A stretch of 64,000 bases of DNA from contig JAPDOI010000143.1 of assembly GCA_029168955.1 (NCBI GenBank), positions 186,001 to 250,000 of the forward strand, written 5' to 3'. Below the pieces are notes generated by a model. The model saw nothing but the letters and a program-made list of their open reading frames with translations, was not told the DNA's origin and did not search any database. Source of the DNA: Aplectana chamaeleonis. Lineage: Eukaryota; Nematoda; Chromadorea; Rhabditida; Cosmocercidae. Of this stretch, positions 33,801 through 40,167 are shown piece after piece (position 1 is the stretch's first letter; the number at the start of each line of letters is the position of its first letter). The position numbers and the translations under genes were made by a program.

Positions 33801-36283
33801 ATCGTAGAAAAGGCTTTCGTGGCGCGTCGGCTTTGGAATCCCTATAGGACGGGTCTACTCTTCTTTTGTTATCATGAGAGTGAGCGATCAATGGTTCTAT
33901 GCCGCTGGCCACGGGCCGCATGCCATTCTTTCAACTAATGTCAGGGTGGGGACGGGGACGTCTCTTACTTACTTATCCGTCGTCTGGTGGAGCAGGTCTA
34001 CCCCTCAACCAATACACTGCTGTGGGTGCCACTGGAGTTCGGATAGCCTGACTGACCTACTTCCATTCTTGACTGTCTCTGCAAGCGTTCTTGGCATCGA
34101 TCACACTGCACTGGATGGATTTCAGATCGTCGGTGATTTGCTTGAGCCAAGTTTTCTTGGAGCTGTTCTTTTAGTCTTTCAATCTGCGACTCGATTTCTA
34201 CAATGAAGTCTCTTCGGCAATCTGCTCGAATTCATTTTGCCCACGTGACGGCCAAACCATCTTAACCTACGTGACTGAATCTGCTCTTGGATGGATGGTT
34301 GGCAGACATTCCATTGGAAACACCTCCAACGTAATGACATCCGATTTTAACAACGTCTATGTTTCTGACTCATATATTGGATTGACTACTAAGTAATTGC
34401 TTTTTTTTTTAGAAAATAAAAGACAATTTTTCCATGGAACGAAATAACTCTATTCTGTAATGTATTGCCCATTGTGAGCAATGGCCTTTTGCCAGCTTTC
34501 AGGCAGCATCTTAATTCCACGTTCTTAAAACTTCTGATTTTTATAAGCAAATTCAACCAGGTACGATTTTACATCATTATCATTACTGAATTTTTTACCA
34601 TTCAAGGGGTTTTATCAAGATCGAAATAAAAAGTAATCAGATGGTGCAATGTCAGGGCTATATGATGGATGTGGCAAAACATCCCAATCCGCCATCATTC
34701 CAAAAATTTTCCTTCTACCATACCGAGCAGATTTTTTTCTCGCAAAAACGGCGATTTACGGCAATTTCGCGCGCACAAAGCGCCGCATCGCTGTAACTTG
34801 TTTCAGAGTCCTACGAATTAAATTTTGATGTCATTTTTTGACAGCTTTCAACGAGTACCATAAAATAGTGATACTTGTATATTTCCACCTCAAAATCCTT
34901 CATTGTGAACTGAGCAGACGGTCACCTTGGGAGAAATCTGACACGTTTCGACTTGTGGTCATTGGGAATCACAGAAAGAAATACAAGTATTACGATGAAA
35001 CACCGGAGCCAGAAAGGCTTTTCACATACCATTGCCCTTATTAACAGGAACATGAAAATTCTGAAAATTCATTCTGTCATTTTTGGAGTGAGTTTTGGGG
35101 GGATGGGGCTCTGTCTGGCGAGGACGTCTGGAGAGGTCGAAAATTATTTCTCTGTGGATCGGGCTCTTGTGTTGTTTATTTCGAAGAGGACCATTGAAAA
35201 AAAGCTGACTGCCTTCTATCCGACTATTTTGAGCCGGTTACGGCCGGTGTGAGGGCTTTAAATGTGAGACTGTGATTTTAGCCTTAAACAGGCCTCATCA
35301 CACCGGGTGATTTTTGCGATAAAGACCTCTAGATCAGTTTTTGAAGCTTTCTCAGGTAGGTAAGTGAGAAAAGTTCTTGGTAAGTCTTTCCAGCAGCCAA
35401 GTAGTCGCCTATGAGTGTGTAACTCGGGGCGCTGAAAAATCGGAAAACCGCTGTCTGGACTTCGACGTCCGGAGAGGTCGAAAAAATATTTTTTCTGCAT
35501 CGGGCTGCTGTAGTGTTTATTTGAGTAGGATCTTTAAAAAGGGGGTTTGCCGAGTCCCAGATCGGCCCGACATTTTGAGCAGATTACGGCGGGTGTGACT
35601 TGACCTATAACGTCCGTTTTTGCTGAAAAGTCGTTTGGAAGCATTGTTCGGAAGAGACCACTCAAATTGGTTCATGCAAGGGGTTAAAGTCAGCACCTCG
35701 ATGGGAGGGGGGGGGCGCACCGGATCCAAAGCTAGAGGAGGAGGGGCCGCACCTCTCACGGGCCGATCACACCGCTACGCATTACACTGCCTTGAATGGT
35801 AAAAATTTCAATAATGAAAATGATGTCAAATCGTACCTGGTTGAGTTTGCTTATAAAAATCTGAAGTTTTAATAACGTGGAATTATGATGCTGCCTGAAA
35901 GATGGCAAAAGGCCATTGCTCAAAATGGGCAATACATTCAAAATATAGTTGTTTTGTTCCATGAAAAATTCTATTTTATTTTCTTGGAAAAATCCGCAAT
36001 TACTTAGTTGCCATCCCAATCGAAGGTGCTCTGTTTGGTGCTCAGGCCAAGTTGTTCAATGACGTTTAAGGCGGAGCCTCCTCATTCCCTACCGGGAAGG
36101 ACAGCATACGGCCCCACAGGCGTCATAGCCCTGTGTGCCGATCATTTCATGGGAAGTAGGGCATACAGTTCCGTAATAAGATTGTGTTACTCTGGTTAGA
36201 ATTGTTTGGTTTCAGCCCTGCAGCAGCAACAACAACAACAACAGCAGCAGAGTCATTTTGCGAATATGTTCCAGCAGAAGTGA
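6783..36283 (+). CDS. ZNF608/ZNF609 (Scribbler/Brakeless)-like zinc-finger cofactor, spliced
   Basis: Exons: 6783-6894, 7495-7635, 9849-9933, 10240-10323, 12658-12766, 12853-12979, 13037-13136, 13213-13447, 17569-17659, 18123-18222, 18285-18419, 22146-22262, 22418-22550, 22641-22754, (29782-29898), 31996-32172, 32232-32342, 32398-32507, 32562-32616, 36216-36283; about 735-775 residues. What I see: an acidic start (MSDDEGRLLIDD), basic Ser-rich stretches, a NELYVVAKWKDQELSGIL segment, one C2H2 finger (CPFEGC...H-x5-H), the motif SPAGYSDISDDG and a Gln/Met-rich C terminus. The same order (RSVGVNT-like motif, W-R/K-beta segment, single finger, SPAYSDISD) is typical of ZNF608/609 and fly Scribbler, nuclear transcriptional cofactors that work with corepressors. 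Long vertebrate C-terminal blocks are missing. Phases agree at every junction except exon 7 to 8. Family assignment is confident; exact ends of exons 7, 8 and the optional exon are less so. Confidence 0.85.
6895..7494 (+). other. Intron 1 of the zinc-finger gene
   Basis: AT-rich 600-nt intron from gtgaga to ttatag. The open frames in it lack recognisable homology. No repeat family recognised. Confidence 0.5.
7495..7635 (+). CDS. Zinc-finger gene exon 2
   Basis: Acceptor ggttatag, donor CTCCC|gtgagt, phase 1 to phase 1. Encodes a Ser/Thr/Val-rich linker (GDAENTSINKLCTPLTV...). No domain is recognised. Reading frame and both splice sites fit the neighbours. Confidence 0.7.
7968..8223. mobile_element. 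Foldback element, family D copy 1 (intron 2)
   Basis: Arms at about 7968-8058 and 8135-8223 with GACCAAATTCCARTCCGC ends and AGAGTTTCCAGCGCC inside. Related text (GCGGACYGG...CTCGGAS) appears at 17935-18110 and 53570-53735. No coding. Confidence 0.75.
8224..9848. other. Remainder of intron 2
   Basis: Contains a family E fragment near 8385-8445, the hairpin element at 9186-9348, an A-run near 9380-9398 and anonymous AT-rich sequence. No further exon seen. Confidence 0.45.
9186..9348. mobile_element. 163-bp hairpin element
   Basis: Arms GTTGGCCATCGTGTATCAACACC... and complement, with GGAGGCGGGAGAAACGGG and ATTGGACGCA motifs. A diverged relative with the ATTGGACGAAACATGGG core is at 31244-31506. 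Confidence 0.8.
9849..9933 (+). CDS. Zinc-finger gene exon 3
   Basis: Acceptor tttttttag, donor CACAG|gtgtgt. Encodes FSFGGGLSKIRAEHDV... and ends in phase 2, which matches exon 4. No named domain. Confidence 0.65.
10240..10323 (+). CDS. Zinc-finger gene exon 4
   Basis: Acceptor gcattgtag, donor GGAAT|gtaagt. Encodes a short acidic run followed by KRQKRVKTNG, a basic cluster that could serve as a nuclear localisation signal (inference). Phase 2 at both ends. Confidence 0.65.
10324..12657. other. Intron 4 of the zinc-finger gene
   Basis: Holds the MITE at 11465-11933, family E pieces near 11310-11420 and 11995-12065, a family R piece near 12180-12280 and an 11241-11330 segment repeated at 28436-28525 and, inverted, at 29580-29695. 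The - strand frame at 11053-11235 is not recognisable. Confidence 0.5.
11465..11933. mobile_element. AGGCAGTG/CACTGCCT MITE copy 1
   Basis: ~470 bp with termini AGGCAGTGTCCACGAT and complement ATCGTGAACACTGCCT; interior shares long text with 56208-56643 (GACGGCGAATTGAAGATTCCG-type). Right flank is TTAA; the left flank has decayed to CTAG. Confidence 0.8.
12658..12766 (+). CDS. Zinc-finger gene exon 5, basic Ser/Arg/Lys stretch
   Basis: Acceptor gttttcag, donor AAGCCG|gtattg, ending in phase 0. Encodes KGRNESSSRKRKDSDRNRSG and LKKHKP, charged low-complexity sequence as found before the conserved block in this family. The following intron is only 86 nt. Confidence 0.75.
12853..12979 (+). CDS. 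Zinc-finger gene exon 6, conserved N-terminal block
   Basis: Acceptor tgtttcag, donor GGAAA|gtgggt. Encodes CRDRGTCVHS, comparable to the RTRSVGVNT motif of ZNF609, then EAGSTRLVEMTVV, which leads into the conserved beta segment. The adjoining intron is 57 nt. Confidence 0.8.
13037..13136 (+). CDS. Zinc-finger gene exon 7, conserved WK segment
   Basis: Acceptor ttttgtag. Encodes NELYVVAKWKDQELSGILTD, equivalent to the family segment 'V-W-R-N-K-T-Y-V-G-T-L-L-D'. The only good donor is AAGAG|gtgggg at 13137, leaving phase 2. That does not fit exon 8 as read, so this end is uncertain. Confidence 0.75.
13213..13447 (+). CDS. Zinc-finger gene exon 8, Ser/Thr-rich linker
   Basis: Donor GAACCTC|gtaagt is strong. 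The open frame (RYGDLRSTLTANSGSNSSNG..., then SKSRQPPSTPRDVKKR) requires a phase 0 entry at CGA, or a start a few codons upstream. This conflicts with the phase 2 exit of exon 7. The composition suits the disordered linker before the finger. Confidence 0.65.
14095..14583. mobile_element. 489-bp TIR element with TTA duplication (PIF/Harbinger-like MITE)
   Basis: Starts GGCCCCCG and ends CGGGGGCC, with TTA directly repeated at 14092-14094 and 14584-14586. The interior is rich in GACTCAGT/ACTGAGTC and TATCGACC motifs in both directions. It sits inside a family R repeat. A 3-bp TWA duplication is the hallmark of PIF/Harbinger; no transposase is present. Confidence 0.75.
16621..16991. mobile_element. 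371-bp TIR element with GCGACAGCGAC repeats, copy 1
   Basis: Exact 16-bp termini AGGCCATTGTTATACC and complement. The interior has many direct and inverted copies of CTGTCGCGGTCGC and GTCGCTGTCGC, including GTCGCAGTGCAGTGCACTGC. A relative is at 36956-37299. Confidence 0.8.
17569..17659 (+). CDS. Zinc-finger gene exon 9
   Basis: Acceptor gttttccag, donor CTGGAAG|gtttgt. Encodes an acidic run DDDDELDVD followed by NMDAFKLFEVPG. It lies just ahead of the finger exon and phases agree on both sides. Confidence 0.75.
17660..18122. repeat. Intron 9 with two inverted repeats
   Basis: A ~145-bp hairpin at about 17745-17890 (GACAGCGCGAGCGGTC arms), then an inverted repeat at about 17935-18110 (ends ACTGTCGTGCTCGGAGCC and complement) related to family D. 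The second ends a few bases before the finger exon's acceptor. Confidence 0.65.
18123..18222 (+). CDS. Zinc-finger gene exon 10, C2H2 finger
   Basis: Encodes ICPFEGCQHRY followed by EEMEYHKATVH: Cys-x4-Cys-x12-His-x5-His, the single finger of the ZNF608/609 family (C-P-x-x-x-C ... L-x-Y-H). Acceptor cgcttccag directly abuts an inverted-repeat element at 17935-18110. Donor AGAGCG|gtatag, phase 0. Confidence 0.85.
18285..18419 (+). CDS. Zinc-finger gene exon 11
   Basis: Acceptor tggtttag, donor GTCAAG|gtgggtgag, 45 codons in phase 0. Encodes a Glu/Thr/Ser-rich segment (VRSVETDVEGLAREEPECST). The frame stays open past the donor for about 50 codons, so a longer alternative is possible. Confidence 0.7.
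19117..19384. repeat. Family E, most complete copy
   Basis: Termini AGGGTTGAGCAG and CTGCACAACCCT; inner GTTGCGACTCGGCGCAAC and GGGGTCGTAGCTCCGCCGAA. Partial copies lie at 3540-3600, 4655-4720, 6340-6430, 8385-8445, 11310-11420 and 11995-12065. Confidence 0.6.
19591..20381 (-). pseudogene. Degenerate Tc1/mariner transposon
   Basis: ~790 bp with matching ends CTGGGTGCCTGAAAAGTTCC and complement ...CAGCCACCCTG, followed at the right by TA (TG at the left). On the - strand a broken frame carries a decayed transposase C terminus (DVWPHNSFGLDS, comparable to WPPNSPDLNP). Too short and too interrupted to be active. Confidence 0.75.
20485..21514. mobile_element. ~1-kb foldback element
   Basis: Outer arms share TTTAAATATGGTGACAAGGT and YTAATCGGCTTRCG. 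Inner arms (20700-20880 against 21080-21300) share GAACTG...GAAGCAGA. No coding capacity recognised. Confidence 0.75.
22146..22262 (+). CDS. Zinc-finger gene exon 12, SDISDDG signature
   Basis: Acceptor catttgtag, donor CAGAAG|gtgaga. Encodes SKSPAGYSDISDDGVAPQ, matching the SPAYSDISD signature downstream of the finger in ZNF608/609. This is one of the best diagnostics for the family assignment. Confidence 0.85.
22418..22550 (+). CDS. Zinc-finger gene exon 13
   Basis: Acceptor aattacag, donor GCCCAAG|gtatgg, phase 0 in and phase 1 out. Encodes a Pro/Ala/Ser-rich linker containing SPDFGSTLREAIAQ. Confidence 0.75.
22641..22754 (+). CDS. Zinc-finger gene exon 14, Pro-rich
   Basis: Acceptor atttttccag, donor GTTTCTG|gtttgt. 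Encodes PLPLPTTPQLPK and MPMAPATPTPSQ. The next certain exon is 9.2 kb away, across LINE and GIY-YIG debris. Confidence 0.75.
24446..25389. mobile_element. 944-bp TIR element with GGTTTGGTTAGGG arrays
   Basis: Perfect 15-bp termini GCGATTCATGAACGC / GCGTTCATGAATCGC, sub-terminal copies of GCGATTCATGAA, and flanking inverted GGTTTGGTTTGGTTAGGG and CCCTAACCAAACC tracts. The interior has no recognised transposase. Target duplication not resolved. Confidence 0.75.
25991..28165 (-). pseudogene. Dead Jockey-type LINE (reverse transcriptase)
   Basis: On the - strand, in order from the high side: endonuclease end (SDHVPV), linker, RT start (SSRAEGPDGI, IPARWEQAVVLPIPKPGKAK), then after a MITE HRPISLPSFIAKLEEKIINP, and the C-terminal part (LQCVQNSALRVITGCPRS...). 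Several stops and frameshifts break it between 26540 and 27780. The last frame (26527-25994) is 177 codons and ends at TGA. Typical of Jockey-superfamily non-LTR elements; truncated at the 5' end. Confidence 0.8.
26832..27278. mobile_element. AGGCAGTG/CACTGCCT MITE copy 2, nested in the LINE
   Basis: 447 bp flanked by TTAA at 26828-26831 and 27279-27282. It interrupts the LINE RT frame; taking it and one TTAA away leaves ...GKAKVKATSHRPIS... in frame. Interior shares TTCGACCCTATCC, GCAGAG and similar text with copies 1 and 3, in opposite orientation. Confidence 0.85.
29782..29898 (+). CDS. Candidate optional zinc-finger gene exon inside the 9.2-kb intron
   Basis: Acceptor tttattacag, possible donors GCT|gtgcgt at 29899 or GCTG|gtattg at 29842. 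Both keep the phase 1 to phase 1 frame between the flanking exons. The reading (AERNRGATVNGTGVSPIMNA, then STPTSVSTMSAT) is Ser/Thr/Met-rich like its neighbours. No homology supports it; it could be chance. Confidence 0.4.
30085..30450 (-). pseudogene. Penelope-like GIY-YIG fragment, left (inverted) copy
   Basis: - strand frames read CVVCPFGKEGDRMATGVVYR and ETGRPLCIRIKEHLDGLN, then after a frame break STPLGDHRVRSHENICF. The GIY and YIG positions are altered (YRNHC, DYIRETGR), and a duplicated GTCCAAATG near 30283-30312 shifts the frame. Non-functional. Confidence 0.75.
30483..30840 (+). pseudogene. Penelope-like GIY-YIG fragment, right copy
   Basis: + frame reads MATGVFYRIHC, DDYIGETGRRLCVRIKEH, APLGDHRVPSHGN, LEALWIAAETPK: the G-V-F-Y ... 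Y-I-G-E-T-G-R ... E pattern of the GIY-YIG nuclease fused to Penelope-like reverse transcriptases. It hits TAA at 30782, after which the frame resumes with LAPFVDLCAF. No RT domain is attached. Confidence 0.75.
31244..31506. mobile_element. ~263-bp foldback with ATTGGACGAAACATGGG core
   Basis: Arms about 31244-31302 and 31455-31506: AGGAAAAAAGGGTGGGAAAT and GATTGGACGAAA against their complements. Diverged relative of 9186-9348. Confidence 0.7.
31785..31930. repeat. Dispersed repeat shared with 45735-45885
   Basis: About 145 bp, roughly 90% alike by eye to 45735-45885 in the same orientation: GATGAATGAACGGGGCTGCG and ATCGAAACCCCATTYTCCAG. Both copies are intronic and close to an exon. Confidence 0.75.
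31996..32172 (+). CDS. Zinc-finger gene exon 15, Gln/Pro-rich
   Basis: Acceptor cgttttag, donor CTGAAG|gtttgt. Encodes VPVTPSPGGMYMSSFGHQ, an Ala-rich run and PSPQQQPQQH: disordered activation-domain-like sequence. Confidence 0.8.
32232..32342 (+). CDS. Zinc-finger gene exon 16
   Basis: Acceptor ttgtgcag, donor GAACAG|gtgaga. Encodes EPTTPSGVLSAPKTMQSPAA and QRQPFGMQMMQSG. Intron of 59 nt before and 55 nt after. Confidence 0.8.
32398..32507 (+). CDS. Zinc-finger gene exon 17, Gln/Met/Ala helix-like stretch
   Basis: Acceptor gatttag, donor TTTCCG|gtacta, phase 0. Encodes QHQAAMMQAAAQAHMAQMQH and a Gly-rich end. The phase 0 donor is chosen because the next exon reads sensibly only in that frame. 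Confidence 0.75.
32562..32616 (+). CDS. Zinc-finger gene exon 18
   Basis: Short 55-nt exon, acceptor tatttcag, donor GCAAG|gtaagc. Encodes MAGTSAGAHEMAQLVALQ. It leads across a 3.6-kb intron into the polyQ exon. Confidence 0.7.
32969..33045. mobile_element. Short GGGGTCGTTTATACTTCCGC TIR element
   Basis: 77 bp, GGGGTCGTTTAT ... TTAATGACCCC with CCGCCGCC / GCGGCGGA arms; flanks TCA and TTA resemble a decayed 3-bp duplication. Related elements at 43400-43795 and 53036-53208. Confidence 0.65.
33490..33705. repeat. ~215-bp foldback repeat
   Basis: Arms share AAAGGGA, CGAACGA, GCCTGGTAWACGC and CTGCGTTCAA in inverted orientation around a GCGCTGAG centre. Confidence 0.6.
33958..34290 (-). pseudogene. 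RTE-like LINE 3' end
   Basis: - strand frames read RWFGRHVGKMNSSRLPKR, and in another frame KTWLKQITDDLKSIQCSV and DAKNACRDSQEW, the post-RT tail seen in RTE-type elements. Frameshifts separate the parts. The 3' end has a short TAAG-type tail (ggataagtaagtaagag on the - strand). A 5'-truncated relic. Confidence 0.65.
34388..36008. mobile_element. Composite element bounded by two inverted mariner ends
   Basis: Terminal ACTAAGTAATTGC at the left and complement at the right. Left arm (- strand, about 34735-34400) reads HPSYSPDIAPSDYFLFRS and YLVEFAYKNQKF; right arm (+ strand, about 35785-36005) reads LNGKNFNNENDVKSYLVEFA and MLPERWQKAIAQNGQYIQ. Both are mariner transposase C termini with stops. 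About 1 kb of unrelated sequence, including two diverged ~190-bp direct repeats (35080-35255, 35405-35605), lies between. Confidence 0.75.
36216..36283 (+). CDS. Zinc-finger gene terminal exon, polyQ and stop
   Basis: Acceptor tggtttcag. Encodes AL, ten Gln (mixed CAG/CAA codons), then SHFANMFQQK and TGA at 36281. Phase 1 entry matches exon 18. The mixed codons mean the tract is not a pure CAG microsatellite. Confidence 0.8.
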
Positions 36284-36955
36284 CCGCTTGAACTGTGATA
36301 TCCTCCCGGAGAACGATCTATGTTTTCATTTATCGGTCCGTTGTTTTTATGTGTATTTTGCGCTTTTGTATGTTTTTTTTGTGCTCGATCAGCAAGCTAT
36401 TTTGTGCGCCTCCGCCGCCTCCACTAAATTTGGCATTCACTTGCTCATCATTGTGTGACACTTTGCTCCTGCCCTCTTGATTGTGTACCTTCTAGCCGCA
36501 TGCTGAGAAAATGGGTGAGGGTTGAAAATAATTTTGGGGCTTTCTATCTCTTTGGTTGAAAATCGCTTGCTTTTTTACGTGTCGCAATTCACAGTTGGTT
36601 TCCTGCGTACGTTTGGTTTACTATTACGATTATACAGCAGCTCTATACATGTAATTCTATCCGCGCGGGATTTGTTTTCGAATATTCCTGTTCAATTTTC
36701 TACCCTTTGTTTGCTTTCTGTTCTACTCACACCCAATCACTAATCCTATTTATGTATCCTGTATTGAATTTGTTTGTTTTTCCTGCACATACAGAGTCTG
36801 TTGCGGTCGCGATTGTCAAGGGTTACGAAGGTGGGAGTGTCAAAGATGAACATGATTTTCCGCTTGAATAGATGGTTTCAGGTTGACAAAAACAAGGTTG
36901 ACCGTCGTGTTAAAAAAGTCCGCTCTTTTTAACCTTAGTGAAGTTGGATATAGCA
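36284..36955 (+). other. Probable 3' UTR and downstream sequence of the zinc-finger gene
   Basis: T-rich, without repeat families, no AATAAA found. The true 3' end is not decided. Confidence 0.4.
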
Positions 36956-37299
36956 TTTTTGGGTAAGGTCTGTGGTATACTTTGTCGCTGTCATGAGCGT
37001 GGCCGTCGTAGATACAGTTGCCGAGCGTCCGTCGCAGCAACGTGTCGCGGAGGGCTGACATACTGTGAGGCTCAGTGCATACTTCCCGCGACAGCGACAG
37101 TGCGTATCAGCAATATTTACCTTCGGTCGATTGATATGACAAACAATATGTGGCTTCACCCTCGCATGAAGTATGCCCTAGGCCTAAGTATTTCGAAGCC
37201 TGTCGCTCGTCGCTGTGTTGCGCACTGCGACAGGCGGCCCCTGTCGCTATATTCGGTGACAGCGACACAGTATCGAACAAGTATACCATAAGCCAAAAA
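36956..37299. mobile_element. TIR element with GCGACAGCGAC repeats, copy 2
   Basis: Ends TTTTTGGGTAAGGTCTGTGGTATAC-like and complement GTATACCATAAGCCAAAAA (imperfect). The interior repeats CTGTCGC and GCGACAG in both directions like 16621-16991, though the termini differ. Confidence 0.7.
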
Positions 37300-37690
37300 T
37301 TTTTTCGCGGCTTGGGTCTTCCGTGCGAAATTTGAGATTGGCCATCAATGGGAGCCAGTTTTTCCTCTGGAGATTGAAAGAATGTTAGGGTATATTGCTA
37401 TGTTCAATCAACCATATTCGTGATGAGAAGTTTCCCGCAGGGAATGTAAGCTTTGGGTCATTTAAGGAAAGGAGGGAAGAATGACGAAAAATTGCCAGGG
37501 ATCCGGTAAAACCGCGCTGATCAACCGAACCATCGTACGAGCCCGCCCACATCGTGGATGCGTTGCCCGTTAAAAGAAACAGTTACCGAAGAAATGAGTA
37601 TTCCATATTTTTAGGTGTGCCGACATCCAAAAATACACATCAAAACCGTTTTTCAAAAGATTTTCGTGAAAGAAAGAAGCTAAGTACTTA

Positions 37691-37834
37691 CAGTCGGCAT
37701 GAATACTAGTGATACTTTGCGTTCCATATTGAAGGTTGGCGTAAACTCGGTGCCATATGCTATGAATAAGTGCACCGAGTTTGCGCCAACTTTCAATGGG
37801 AAACGCAAAGTTTCACTAGGATTCATGCCGACTG
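37691..37834. mobile_element. CAGTCGGC/GCCGACTG hairpin MITE, copy 1
   Basis: 144 bp, two ~62-bp arms and a ~20-bp loop: CAGTCGGCATGAATACTAGT ... GGTTGGCGTAAACTCGGTGC and complement. TA precedes it. Sister copies at 44808-44952 and about 59204-59358. Confidence 0.85.
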
Positions 37835-40167
37835 GACATACTGAGGCGATTCTCGGCCTGGAGCCGCCTGACAGGTCAGCTCGTTCTCCCAATCTGGGGG
37901 TCGGCTTCTGTTGCTACAGCTTGTGGGTCGCTGCTGTTGCTGTCTGAGCTGCTCCAGTACGCTCGAACAGCAAAAGCAGTGGCCCGGAGATAGGGGCTCC
38001 GTTTACAACAAGAGTTGTCTCGCTTTTGCTTCTCTATTTCCACTCGGGACCACTACTTGGATTGAGTAGCGTGCAGTGTCGAACTGCAAAAACAGGACAA
38101 ATCCTCTGCGTGTAGAGGGCCCCTATCCTCGGAGATTGGGAGAATGAGCCGAAGTGCCAGGCGACTCTGATTCCTGTTCGGTGCGGCTCGCGGCCGAGAA
38201 TCGGCTGAGAAGTCTTGGGAAGCTGCCTTGCGCGGGTATCAGGAAAGGTTTTATAGTGTGCAGAGTTCGGAAATTTTATTCTTGTGGAAAAATTGCTGCT
38301 GCTGGTTATTTAAAATCATGTTTTGAAAGGGTAGATTTGCTGGAAAACTCCTTCCAGGTGGGAGGGCCATTTCGCATCTCCTGGCCACGCCCATCCTCGT
38401 AACCTTTGGTGTGATGCCGCTGGTAGCGCCTTACTGCTTGATTTGAATGCTAATCTAACAAGATCCGAGTTAGTACAATTTTCACGTGTGTTTTCTATAT
38501 GATTGTACATTTCGATTTCTTTGCATGTTCGAGTCTTTTTCCTTTCAATTATGTATCCTTTCAATGTCGTCCGCGTTTGGCATCCCAGCAGACGCGGGGT
38601 TTGTTATGCGATTTTTATACTCTTGTCGGCTCTCACACATTGCAGTTTGCATGTATTTAAATTATAAAAACTTTTATTATTAAGATATGCATTGACAAAA
38701 ATAAAGTGTGCAAAATTAGTACATATGTATATCACATACGGAAAGGGGGAGGACGAATAGAAAAGACTAGTTCGGGGGGGGGACAATAGAAATTTGTCAG
38801 AAACGATATTTGGCACGGGGATCGAGATTGACTAGGAGAGAGATTCCGGATGGGGTTATTCCACCTACTGCAGGAGAAGGCGGAGTCGCATTGACCGCTG
38901 ATGCTCGCGCGATTCTCGGCCACGAGCCGCCTGACAGTTCGGCTCGTGCTTCGCATCTGCGGGTCGGCTTCTGTTGCTGTCAGGGCTATTGCTGTTCGGG
39001 CTCCTCCAGTTCGCCTGAACAGCAACAGCAGTGGCCCGGAGATTGGGAGAATGGGCCGACCTGAATTAGTCGGTCGGGCTCGGGGCCGAGTATCGCCTGA
39101 GTTGATCGGTTCCTTTCTCTAGTGCCGTGGACTCATTATACAGCGTGATACCCCACAAAATGGACGCATTCATGGAATCTGGGAGCTGCTCAGGCAAAGA
39201 CAGAACCTGACCGCGGGCTACAGGATGGCCGTCCGTAGGGACGGTCGTTTGTCCACCGGGCTTTATCTGGGACGGCGGGCTTACCAAGAAGTCTAAAGGG
39301 CTGAGCAGAGTGGCATCGCGGCACGGCGCGCTACCTGATGGGCTGCAATATCGATAGGTCGCGACAACCGATCAATACTGCAGCGCATCACAAGATCGCG
39401 CCGCGATGCCATTCTGCTCAGCCGCTAAGAGGTTGCACCGCATCAATGCAGGGAGCGTCGAGTAGGGGCGACCCCGGAACGCATGTTGTGTCCAATGCGC
39501 AACGTACGCGATCGCACAATGTAACATGAACTCGCCGCCCACTGACATTCTTTGATTTGAATGAAGTTTCCTTCCATTTCTTCTCGCGGCAGGGACTCTC
39601 GTGGAGTCGCGAAGCGATATTCGGGCTTCAATTTAGTCTGTTTGGTTAACCTGCATCTGCACAAGTGGAAGGAAACGCACATCAGATCTAAAAAAATGCG
39701 GGCGGCTCGACCGGAAACCTCTGCGCTCGGTCCGAGATCAGCCTCTGCTAGTCGACATTCAGAACCAACGAACTAACCGCGGGAGCTCGCGTACTGGCCT
39801 TGGCGAAACACGGATCCACTGCGGGAGTTTGCGCAGCTTCTGCGGGACGTTTCGGACTAACCACTAGCGGAAGTAGGTCTTCTAAACGTCCATCACCGTG
39901 GCGCTTGGCCAGAATTTCTCGGCCAGGTTCCTTGCCGACTCTCATCTTTTGCTTAGTGAGATCTTGTTACGCGGCGTTATTGTGACGCGAAGTCGATCGC
40001 GCGACGGCGTGGTAGGTTCTCTGAATCGGGCAAAGATTCTCACTCCTACCCTCATTTAACTTTCAGTTCTCCCTAGATTCCTTCGAGTACAACAAGTTCT
40101 TGATGATTCAAAGAATGCCTATCCTTGAGGGTCTCGGCTGTATAATGCATATTCGACCAACCCACTG
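37835..40167. repeat. Intergenic repeats with GAGCCGCCTGACAG family and a hairpin
   Basis: Two copies of a GAGCCGCCTGACAG ... TTCTGTTGCT ... AGTGGCCCGGAGAT repeat at about 37850-38220 and 38890-39110 (related text near 15150-15300). A 123-bp hairpin lies at 39300-39422 with 23-bp arms GCTGAGCAGARTGGCATCGC. The remainder (39440-40150) is anonymous. Confidence 0.6.
38700..38705 (+). terminator. Possible poly(A) signal downstream of the zinc-finger gene
   Basis: First AATAAA I could find after the TGA, 2.4 kb downstream and past several MITEs. It lies at the end of an AT-rich, non-repeat-looking stretch (38420-38720). A variant signal nearer the stop may be used instead. Confidence 0.25.

Larger units (their letters stand above)
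32617..36215. other. Intron 18 of the zinc-finger gene
   Basis: Holds a short TIR element (32969-33045), a foldback (about 33490-33705), an RTE-like LINE 3' end (33958-34290) and a composite mariner-bounded element (34388-36008). No exon recognised. Confidence 0.5.
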
